Assembly: GCA_945983195.1 (NCBI GenBank)
Contig: CAMFSS010000062.1
Location: 1-9,552, forward strand
DNA length: 9,552 nucleotides
Source: an uncultured Prevotellaceae bacterium
GTDB taxonomy: Bacteria > Bacteroidota > Bacteroidia > Bacteroidales > Muribaculaceae
Direction of reading: 5' to 3'
The notes beneath the pieces are model-generated. The model made no database searches. It saw only the letters and a list, made by a program, of their open reading frames with translations, and was not told the origin of the DNA. Positions 1 through 5,758 of the stretch are shown here, in pieces; the stretch's first letter is position 1; each line of letters begins with the position of its first letter. The translations under genes and the position numbers were made by a program.

Positions 1-1
1 A

Positions 2-2149
2 TGCCGTGAGCTGATAAGGAAGAATAGGGAACAACTCACTTTTGCCGACATAAATAATATACATTCCATTATAAAAGATGGAATCATGCAGAATCATTAT
101 CGCCGCGACAAATATGGAATCAACCCTACAATCCGAAACCTCAATACGGCTATGTTGCTCACCGAAAATATCGGTCCCGACCGCAACATGATAATAGCCA
201 TATTGCTCTACAACTTGTGCCGCTCAGAGTTTATTCCCGAGGATAAACTACGTGCAATATTTGGCGATGACATTGCCAAACTCATATCAGGACTTACGAA
301 GGTTTCGCTGCTCTATAAGCGTCAGGCGGCAGTGGAAAGTGAAAATTTTCATAAGTTGCTGCTCACCTTTGCTGAAGACATACGCGTGATAATCATCATG
401 ATTGTTGACCGATTGGCTATCATGCGTGCCATCAATCATCACCCTAATGAGAAATTCGTTCACGACATATCGAATGAGGCAAAATATCTCTATGCGCCCC
501 TCGCACACAGGCTTGGTCTTTACAAAATAAAATCGGAACTTGAAGACTTGTCATTCAAATACACGAATCGAGAGGTTTTCACTGATATTGCGCGTAAGCT
601 CAATGAAACCAAGGTGGAGCGCGACCGCTATATTGCCGACTTTATAGCCCCAGTGAAAGCCGCTCTTGAGAAGGAAGGACTGAAATTTGACATCAAGGGC
701 AGAACTAAATCTATTAGTTCCATCTGGAACAAGATGAAGAACCAAAATGCCGATGTCAAGGATATTTTCGACCTTTTTGCCATACGCATTATTCTTGATA
801 CACCGCTTGAACGCGAGAAGGCAGAATGCTGGAATGCCTATTCCATCGTCACTGCGATGTACACTGCCAATACTTCGCGATTAAAGGACTGGCTGACTAT
901 TCCCAAATCTAATGGCTATGAGTCGCTCCATATCACGGTGAATGGTCCGGGAAACAAGTGGGTGGAAGTGCAGATTCGCACTCGCCGTATGGACGAAATT
1001 GCTGAACGCGGACTTGCTGCTCACTGGAAATACAAGGGTATAAAGAGCGAAGGCGGACTTGACGAGTGGATGAACAATGTGCGCGATATGCTCGAATCGG
1101 GCAACGGTCCGGCTGAGCTGATGAAAAATGCCTCGATGCACATCTACGATAAGGAGGTGTTTGTGTTCACTCCCAAGGGCGACCTCTACAAACTGCCGGC
1201 AGGTGCTACACTGCTTGATTTTGCGTTCCACATTCATTCGAAAGTGGGAAGCTCATGCATAGGCGGCAAAGTTGATGGTAAGAACCAAAAAATCACATAT
1301 AAGCTAAAGAGCGGTGACACGATTGAGGTGCTCACTTCATCGACACAAACTCCAAAGCTCGACTGGCTTAACATAGTAGTCACGTCGAAGGCAAAGAATA
1401 AAATAAAGCAGTCGATTAACGAACTCAAAGCAAAATCGGCCGAACTCGGCAAGGAGTTGCTGCAACGCCGCTTCAAGAATAAGAAGATTGAGGTGGAGGA
1501 GGCATTGCTCATGAAGGCAATCAAGAAATCGGGATATAAGAACGTTACCGACTTCTATTACGACATATCGAAAGAGGTATTAAATCCTGCCACTGTCATT
1601 GATACCTACATATCACTTGAAAACAAGGACAATGAGATAAATCACCCTGAAACTGCCGAGAACTTTATTCTACAGGCTTCAAAGGAGGAGTCGCAGACAT
1701 CAGACACACTTGTGATTGGAGAAAACATCAAGGGAATCAACTACAAGCTCTCAAAGTGCTGCAACCCCATTTTCGGAGATAAGATTGTGGGATTTATATC
1801 AAGTGAAGGTGCGATTAAGATTCATCGTGCCGACTGCCCCAATGCAGTTCATCTGCTCGAAAAATATCCTTACCGGCGAATTAATGCCCAATGGTCGGGA
1901 AAGATGGGGTCGCAGTATGCCGTGACTTTGCGTATTCTCGGACATGACGACATTGGCATCGTTACGAATGTATCGTCTGTTATAAATAAAGAGAAGGACA
2001 CATCGTTGCGCAGCATTTCAATCGACTCGCACGACGGACTGTTCCAAGGCTTTCTGGTGATAGGAATTGGCGACACTAAGTCGCTTGATAATCTGATTGC
2101 AAAAATAAAGAATATAAAAGGAGTAAAAGATGTACAAAGAAGCAATTAA
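2..2149 (+). CDS. relA: RelA/SpoT-family GTP pyrophosphokinase, hydrolase-dead, 5' partial
   Basis: Makes the alarmone (p)ppGpp from ATP and GTP/GDP on starved ribosomes (established for long RelA/SpoT proteins). The frame is open from base 2, so the start lies upstream; the ATG at 86 is internal, because homologs carry similar sequence before it. Domain order: degenerate HD hydrolase (to about 480), synthetase (about 640-1060), TGS (about 1155-1345), helical region, zinc-finger CC motif (CCNP at 1757-1768, then H and C), C-terminal ACT/RRM (about 1915-2149). Synthetase residues are intact: R701, K707, D770, Y917 in the G-loop PKSNGY, and E965 in VEVQIRT (first base of each codon). In the hydrolase, the HD pair is Tyr-Asn (209-214) and the nearby ED pair is Arg-Ser, so hydrolysis is not expected (inference). 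The loop before the G-loop reads RLKD, the form usual in bifunctional enzymes. The symbol is a family-level choice; 'rel' would also be fair. Confidence 0.95.
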   Translation, partial: CRELIRKNREQLTFADINNIHSIIKDGIMQNHYRRDKYGINPTIRNLNTAMLLTENIGPDRNMIIAILLYNLCRSEFIPEDKLRAIFGDDIAKLISGLTKVSLLYKRQAAVESENFHKLLLTFAEDIRVIIIMIVDRLAIMRAINHHPNEKFVHDISNEAKYLYAPLAHRLGLYKIKSELEDLSFKYTNREVFTDIARKLNETKVERDRYIADFIAPVKAALEKEGLKFDIKGRTKSISSIWNKMKNQNADVKDIFDLFAIRIILDTPLEREKAECWNAYSIVTAMYTANTSRLKDWLTIPKSNGYESLHITVNGPGNKWVEVQIRTRRMDEIAERGLAAHWKYKGIKSEGGLDEWMNNVRDMLESGNGPAELMKNASMHIYDKEVFVFTPKGDLYKLPAGATLLDFAFHIHSKVGSSCIGGKVDGKNQKITYKLKSGDTIEVLTSSTQTPKLDWLNIVVTSKAKNKIKQSINELKAKSAELGKELLQRRFKNKKIEVEEALLMKAIKKSGYKNVTDFYYDISKEVLNPATVIDTYISLENKDNEINHPETAENFILQASKEESQTSDTLVIGENIKGINYKLSKCCNPIFGDKIVGFISSEGAIKIHRADCPNAVHLLEKYPYRRINAQWSGKMGSQYAVTLRILGHDDIGIVTNVSSVINKEKDTSLRSISIDSHDGLFQGFLVIGIGDTKSLDNLIAKIKNIKGVKDVQRSN
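2117..2123 (+). promoter_or_regulatory. Shine-Dalgarno of the lipoprotein gene, inside rel
   Basis: AAAGGAG lies 6 nt before the ATG at 2130 and within the last codons of the rel gene. It fixes the lipoprotein start in the overlap and supports translation of both genes from one mRNA. Most starts here that lack an upstream coding sequence have no such motif, so its presence is informative. Confidence 0.7.
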
Positions 2150-3002
2150 GCATATCACCCGAATGTCGGGTGTAGCTTTGATAGCAACAATAGTGATAGG
2201 AACTGCATCGTGCGGTAATTCAGGTAAAGTTAGCGACGAATCGCTTGCTATGCTTGAGAGTGCCAACAAATTGTCGGAACAAGGGCTGTATGACAGTGCT
2301 GTAGTCATTCTCGATTCGCTATGTAAGACATTTCCGACTGAAACCGATGCCGTGAAGATGGCTATGCACAGAAAAGCGCAAACGCTTGAAAAATCATTTG
2401 TCCGACAACTTGAGCAAGTGGATAGCATCATTGCAGCCAATGAGCCTATAGTGCGTGAAATTGCACCTAAATTCAAGTCGGTGAAATCGCCTGAAATGGT
2501 AGAAGGCTATCGGGTGATTGCGTCGATAGCTGGAAAAGAGCTTATTAACCGCACTGACATAGAACCAAGAATAGATGATGGCGGAAATCTCTACATTGTG
2601 TCGTTGTTGCATGGTGTAGCCGCTCAGCACGACCGTTTGCGGGTCAGTGGTGCCGCCGGCAGTGCTGAAACTATGGCAGTACCTTACGACAAGTCGCGCA
2701 ACTATCGTTTCAACGATGATGGGGTGCCTAACGAAATGGTAACTTTCCGTTACGACGAATGTGCTGATTTTTGCCGCTTTATCGCTGACAATGCCGATGC
2801 AGCTTTATCGCTAACGTTTGTGGGAAAAAGGCAGCACACCGTAACTCTCTCGTCGGCGATGAAGAATGCGATTGCAGAATCATTCAGATACTCAACCGCG
2901 ATCCGTACAGGAATGCAGGCAGAGCGCGACAAGCTGCTGCTAACCAAAAAGATTGAGATAGCGCGTCGGCAGATTGAGCAGACTGCGCCAAAAGAGGAGT
3001 AG
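2130..3002 (+). CDS. Putative lipoprotein of unknown function
   Basis: I do not recognise this 290-residue protein. It begins with a basic, then hydrophobic signal segment (residues 1-27) ending in a lipobox-like TASC, with the candidate lipidated cysteine at residue 28. The -3 residue is Thr rather than the usual Leu, so the lipobox is slightly atypical. After Cys28 comes GNSGK, without the acidic or serine-rich signal tied to surface export in Bacteroidetes, so a periplasm-facing anchor is more likely (inference). Residues about 40-75 (SEQGLYDSAVVILDSL) resemble one TPR-like helical pair. The C-terminus (about 255-290) is charged and probably helical. The start is the ATG at 2130, preceded by an AAAGGAG Shine-Dalgarno; it overlaps the 3' end of the rel gene by 20 nt, suggesting co-transcription and translational coupling. 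The gene ends just before a strong terminator. Confidence 0.8.
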   Translation: MYKEAIKHITRMSGVALIATIVIGTASCGNSGKVSDESLAMLESANKLSEQGLYDSAVVILDSLCKTFPTETDAVKMAMHRKAQTLEKSFVRQLEQVDSIIAANEPIVREIAPKFKSVKSPEMVEGYRVIASIAGKELINRTDIEPRIDDGGNLYIVSLLHGVAAQHDRLRVSGAAGSAETMAVPYDKSRNYRFNDDGVPNEMVTFRYDECADFCRFIADNADAALSLTFVGKRQHTVTLSSAMKNAIAESFRYSTAIRTGMQAERDKLLLTKKIEIARRQIEQTAPKEE

Positions 3003-3025
3003 AAATATCTTACAGGGAAAATGAT

Positions 3026-3064
3026 AAGCCGTAGTAGTCACAATGTCGACTCTACGGCTTTTTT
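3026..3064 (+). terminator. Rho-independent terminator after rel-lipoprotein
   Basis: The arms AAGCCGTAG (3026-3034) and CTACGGCTT (3052-3060) pair perfectly over 9 bp. After one bulged T, AGTC (3036-3039) pairs with GACT (3048-3051), leaving an 8-nt loop. Six Ts run from 3059 to 3064. The structure overlaps the stop codon of the opposing M14 gene (3052-3054). Read on the minus strand, the hairpin is followed by a poorer T tract, so it may also end that transcript, less efficiently. Confidence 0.88.
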
Positions 3065-4047
3065 GACGTACCCTTCTGGATAATTCCAGAAGCGACAATT
3101 GGAATGATATAGCGTGCCGGTTGCCAAATCTTGAAGAAATCACATTCGGGGTAGGGGCGTGGACCTATGTAGTTGCATAGCTCTACACACGCATAGAATA
3201 CACCGAAGTGGTAGTTCACAAAGTCCTGAAATGAGCCGTATGGCGGGTCGATGGGCTGTGGCTCAAAACCGGTTGCAGCAACCAATTTCTCGGCTAACGA
3301 CGTTGCACAGGAGTCGGGAGTTGAGAAAAAGAATTGTTCACCTTGTGTGTGGAAAGCAAGAATAGCTTCAGGCTTGATTCGCTTGGCGAAATCAGCCAAT
3401 GCACGCGATTCGGGCTCGCTAAGTGGAGAAAAGCCCTTGAATCCGCTTGATGCCGGCAGGCTGTCGTTGGGGCAATTATCCCAGCCATAGTCGAAATTAC
3501 GGTTAAGGTCGATCCCGCGTGCATTTGCTTTCCACGAGCGATGTGCAGGCTCTTCGTAGTTCTTCAACCTCATTTTTACCAAAGAGTCACAATTGGCTGA
3601 TGCCTCAAATCCATTTTGCACAATGTTGACTCCATCAGGATTTACCATAGGAACGATGTAGAGTGAAACTTCATTGAGTAGTTGGTTTATGTCGTAACAG
3701 CCTATGGAGTCGCGTGAAACAAACGCTTCGGCATATTGCTCAATGAAATACATAAGATAGTTGGTGCAGATATGCTCACGGGCATGAAGTGTGCCACAAA
3801 TGAGAATCTTGTGATTGCCTCTGCCGAGCTTTACTGCCTGAATCTCTCGCCCCTCAAATGATGTCCCGATAGTGCCGCTTGAGAGGATAACCGAATAGCG
3901 CTTTTGTAGCTTTGCAAGGTTATCGGTCGTAAGCTCATGGGAGTAAACTGCCAGAGGATTCACAATGGGGTCGTACTCGGCAGCCGCAAAGAGAGGACAC
4001 GCAGAATATGCCATAATAAACAAACAGATATAAAATAATTTACGCAT
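3052..4047 (-). CDS. Exported M14 zinc carboxypeptidase, probable gamma-D-glutamyl-diaminopimelate peptidase type
   Basis: This 331-residue zinc metallopeptidase has all the M14 hallmarks. The zinc ligands are H88 and E91 (in LHAREH) and H233 (in FHTQGE). Substrate-binding residues are R177, N182 and R183 (GIDLNRNF), and the catalytic glutamate is E289 (VELCNYIGPRP). The HTQGE form of the third-ligand motif resembles the M14C/MpaA-like enzymes that cut gamma-D-Glu-diaminopimelate bonds in peptidoglycan peptides, so a cell-wall role is likely; this is inference, and an ordinary carboxypeptidase remains possible. The start at 4047 is preferred over the 66-nt longer frame (4113). It yields a clean signal peptide (MRKLFYICLFIMAYSA, cleavage near AAA/EYD), and a good promoter box lies between the two starts. 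A lipoprotein reading via Cys17 is weak. It appears monocistronic and converges on the lipoprotein gene. Confidence 0.9.
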   Translation of the reverse strand: MRKLFYICLFIMAYSACPLFAAAEYDPIVNPLAVYSHELTTDNLAKLQKRYSVILSSGTIGTSFEGREIQAVKLGRGNHKILICGTLHAREHICTNYLMYFIEQYAEAFVSRDSIGCYDINQLLNEVSLYIVPMVNPDGVNIVQNGFEASANCDSLVKMRLKNYEEPAHRSWKANARGIDLNRNFDYGWDNCPNDSLPASSGFKGFSPLSEPESRALADFAKRIKPEAILAFHTQGEQFFFSTPDSCATSLAEKLVAATGFEPQPIDPPYGSFQDFVNYHFGVFYACVELCNYIGPRPYPECDFFKIWQPARYIIPIVASGIIQKGTSKKP

Positions 4048-4080
4048 TATTGAAAAGGGAATTGCATAACTAATCGGGCA

Positions 4081-4114
4081 CAAAATTAAAAAATTGTCGG
4101 CAGATTTTGGCAAA
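4081..4114 (-). promoter_or_regulatory. Candidate promoter of the M14 peptidase gene
   Basis: On the minus strand a -7-type box TAATTTTG (plus 4081-4088) follows a -33-type TTTG (plus 4111-4114) with a 22-nt spacer, slightly longer than the 19-21 nt typical of Bacteroidetes. Transcription would start near 4074, giving a leader of about 27 nt before the ATG at 4047. That excludes the longer start at 4113. Confidence 0.5.
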
Positions 4115-4173
4115 ATTCGGTGTGGAAAAATTATCAGATGGAACTTTTTTCAATTATTTTTCATCAAAAAAAG

Positions 4174-4203
4174 CAATTAAGTGGTTTGTAATTTGCTTAA
4201 TTG
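4174..4203. repeat. Inverted repeat around the rpsF -33 element
   Basis: CAATTAAG (4174-4181) and CTTAATTG (4196-4203) are perfect 8-bp arms with a 14-nt spacer that contains the TTTG boxes. Such placement would suit an operator, but AT-rich DNA makes chance dyads common and no regulator is implied by the sequence. Confidence 0.4.
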
Positions 4204-4223
4204 GAAGAAAGTGAGTAACTTTG
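4192..4223 (+). promoter_or_regulatory. Bacteroidetes-type promoter of the rpsF operon
   Basis: A -33 element TTTG (4192-4195) lies 20 nt upstream of a perfect -7 element TAACTTTG (4216-4223), matching the known Bacteroides primary-sigma consensus TTTG-N19-21-TAnnTTTG. Transcription would start near 4228-4230, leaving a leader of about 50 nt. The 8-bp inverted repeat CAATTAAG/CTTAATTG (4174-4181 and 4196-4203) brackets the -33 box. Confidence 0.75.
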
Positions 4224-4279
4224 CAGTCGCTTTTCGGAGCATAAAAGAATAATTAACAAAAAAGTTAAACAAAAAACGT

Positions 4280-4651
4280 ATGAATCATTACGAAACCGTT
4301 TTCATTTTAACTCCCGTTTTGTCTGATGTTCAGATGAAGGAAACGGTAGATAAGTTCAAGGCCGTTCTCACCAACAACGGCGCATCTATCGTCAACGAGG
4401 AGAATTGGGGTCTGCGCAAACTTGCATACCCAATCCAGCACAAATCTACAGGCTTCTACACATTGATTGAGTTTGATGCAGAGCCAACCGTAGTTAAGAA
4501 ACTTGAAATTGCATTCCGTCGTGAAGAGAAAGTAATCCGTTTCTTGACATTCCGCCTCGACAAGTATGCAGCAGAGTATGCAGCTAAGAGAAGAAGCCTC
4601 AAGGGCGCAAAAGTCAACACAACTAACGAAGAGGAAAAGAAGGAGGATTAA
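4280..4651 (+). CDS. rpsF: 30S ribosomal protein S6
   Basis: S6 binds the central domain of 16S rRNA as a heterodimer with S18, encoded just downstream. The 123-residue product shows the typical N-terminus MNHYETVFIL, the central WGLRKLAYPI block, and the RREEKVIRFLTFR strand. A charged C-terminal tail follows (about 105-123, ending EEEKKED), common in this family. The length is in the usual range of about 95-135. It is the first gene of rpsF-rpsR-rplI. The ATG has only A-rich leader before it and no clear Shine-Dalgarno, as is common for highly expressed Bacteroidetes genes. The promoter at 4192-4223 should drive the whole operon. I could not identify an S6:S18-binding leader motif in the roughly 50-nt leader. 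Confidence 0.98.
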   Translation: MNHYETVFILTPVLSDVQMKETVDKFKAVLTNNGASIVNEENWGLRKLAYPIQHKSTGFYTLIEFDAEPTVVKKLEIAFRREEKVIRFLTFRLDKYAAEYAAKRRSLKGAKVNTTNEEEKKED

Positions 4652-4653
4652 TT

Positions 4654-4923
4654 ATGGCACAGACACAATCAGAAATCAGATATCTTACTCCGCTTTCAGT
4701 GGACGTTAAGAAGAAGAAATATTGCCGTTTCAAGAGAAGCGGTATCAAGTATATCGACTACAAAGATCCTGAATTCTTGAAGAAATTCTTGAACGAGCAG
4801 GGTAAGATTCTTCCCCGCCGCATTACCGGAACATCGCTCAAGTTCCAGAGAAGAGTAGCTCAAGCCGTGAAGCGTGCACGCCACTTGGCACTGCTTCCTT
4901 ACGTAACCGACTTGATGAAATAA
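4654..4923 (+). CDS. rpsR: 30S ribosomal protein S18
   Basis: S18 (89 residues) pairs with S6 in the small-subunit platform. The diagnostic stretches are present: YIDYKDPEFLKKFL in the middle, then the basic RNA-binding block with ILPRRITGTSLKFQRR and QAVKRARHLALLPY near the C-terminus. The N-terminal cysteine (KKYCRFK, about residue 24) is retained; in many S18 proteins additional cysteines bind zinc, which is not the case here. The ATG is 2 nt after the rpsF stop, with AGGAGG (4641-4646) inside the rpsF 3' end, so the two are translated from one message. No priB or ssb lies between them, unlike in many Proteobacteria and Firmicutes. Confidence 0.98.
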   Translation: MAQTQSEIRYLTPLSVDVKKKKYCRFKRSGIKYIDYKDPEFLKKFLNEQGKILPRRITGTSLKFQRRVAQAVKRARHLALLPYVTDLMK

Positions 4924-4947
4924 TTAAAGAATTAGGAGGAAACAATT

Positions 4948-5391
4948 ATGAAATTAATATTAAAAGAAGATATCGCAAACCTTGGTTACAAGGACGACGT
5001 GGTTGAAGTGAAGAGCGGATATGGCCGTAACTACCTTATTCCACAACAGAAAGCTGTAATCGCCACTCCTTCGGCTCTGAAGATGCTGGCTGAGAATCAA
5101 AGACAACGCGCCCACAAGCTTGCCAAGATTAAGGCTGATGCTGAGGCTGCTGCTGCCGCACTTGAGGGAGTAACACTGACTATCGGTGCCAAGACAAGCT
5201 CAACCGGAACAATCTTTGGTTCTGTCAACAATATCCAAATTGCTGAGGCTCTTGAGAAGCTCGGACACACAGTTGACCGCAAGCTCATCTATCTCAAGGA
5301 TGCTGTGAAGGAAGTTGGTAGCTATAAGGCTACAATCAAGTTCCACAAGGAGGTATCAGTTGAGATTCCATTTGAAGTTGTTTCGGAATAA
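4948..5391 (+). CDS. rplI: 50S ribosomal protein L9
   Basis: L9 (147 residues) sits at the base of the L1 stalk on 23S rRNA and projects a long helix toward neighbouring ribosomes. The N-terminal RNA-binding domain is textbook: MKLILKEDIANLGYKDDVV, then VKSGYGRNYLIPQQKA. It is followed by the long connecting helix (about residues 42-75, rich in Ala, Lys and Glu) and the C-terminal domain with TGTIFGSV and the final VEIPFEVV strand. The length matches the usual 148-150. A strong AGGAGGA (4934-4940) precedes the ATG by 7 nt. It is the last gene of the rpsF operon, 24 nt after rpsR, and is followed by a strong terminator. Confidence 0.98.
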   Translation: MKLILKEDIANLGYKDDVVEVKSGYGRNYLIPQQKAVIATPSALKMLAENQRQRAHKLAKIKADAEAAAAALEGVTLTIGAKTSSTGTIFGSVNNIQIAEALEKLGHTVDRKLIYLKDAVKEVGSYKATIKFHKEVSVEIPFEVVSE

Positions 5392-5422
5392 TCTGATGAA
5401 TTGACTGATAAAGAATAAGACA

Positions 5423-5458
5423 AAGAGGTGTATTCTAATAGAATATGCCTCTTTTTTT
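5423..5458 (+). terminator. Rho-independent terminator of the rpsF-rpsR-rplI operon
   Basis: A 13-bp stem (5423-5435 with 5441-5453, including two G-T pairs) closes a 5-nt TAATA loop. It begins AAGAGG and ends CCTCTT, and a T tract runs to 5458. It lies 31 nt after the rplI stop. Confidence 0.92.
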
Positions 5459-5758
5459 CTTGTAATATAGAATAATTCAATGATTTTTGTTACTTTTGCA
5501 GGATAGAAAAAATCGGATTATAGGCTAACTTTGCAGAAGTAGTGTTCTGTTTGCACTATTTGCAAATGTTGGTTTGTGACAATATACTTAATAATCTGCT
5601 AATGACTTACTGCAATGTTAAATTATAGTTAAACTCAATTATTTTTGTAACAAAAAGGGTTGTGCTATAGTCTAATTTTTCAGAAATGTCTAAAAGAGCT
5701 AACATACATTGAATACAAATTAAAAACAACAAACAATAATTAATTAACACACAGAAAG
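5459..5758 (+). promoter_or_regulatory. AT-rich upstream region of the M16 protease gene with promoter-like boxes
   Basis: This is the non-coding stretch after the rplI terminator. Two TAnnTTTG boxes occur, TACTTTTG (5491-5498) and TAACTTTG (5526-5533), both followed by CA. Neither has a TTTG at the standard 19-21 nt upstream, so the start site is uncertain. TTTGCA occurs four times (5495, 5530, 5550, 5559). A 15-nt palindrome, TTTTTGT-A-ACAAAAA, lies at 5642-5656. If the boxes are used, the leader would be over 220 nt. I see no convincing gene or known riboswitch; the longest small frame (5566-5628, about 20 codons) has no support. Confidence 0.4.
5642..5656. repeat. 15-nt palindrome upstream of the M16 protease
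   Basis: TTTTTGT and ACAAAAA are perfect 7-bp arms around one central A. A related half-copy, TTTTTGTTAC (5484-5493), overlaps the first TAnnTTTG box; it is the exact reverse complement of 5647-5656. This could be an operator pair, but low complexity makes chance plausible. Confidence 0.35.

Noticed and set aside
881..1524. Antisense open frames within rel (881-1237 and 1234-1524, minus)
   Set aside because: They lie fully opposite a strongly conserved synthetase and TGS coding sequence, have no ribosome site or family-like motifs, and are explained by codon bias of the sense gene.
2018..2476. 152-codon minus-strand frame across the rel-lipoprotein junction
   Set aside because: It is opposite two supported genes, Ser/Cys-rich without domain signals, and has no promoter or ribosome site.
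4048..4113. N-terminal extension of the M14 peptidase to the upstream ATG at 4113
   Set aside because: It would place 22 extra residues before a good signal peptide and includes the likely promoter at 4081-4114.
4229..4279. S6:S18-binding autoregulatory leader, or a small hairpin GCTT-TTCG-GAGC at 4229-4240
   Set aside because: The leader is short and A-rich. I cannot find the conserved bulge and pseudoknot elements of the known leader, and a 4-bp stem at the predicted start site is not convincing.
5566..5628. Short frame of about 20 codons in the M16 leader
   Set aside because: It has no Shine-Dalgarno, no recognisable product and AT-rich random-like content. It could be a leader peptide, but nothing supports it.
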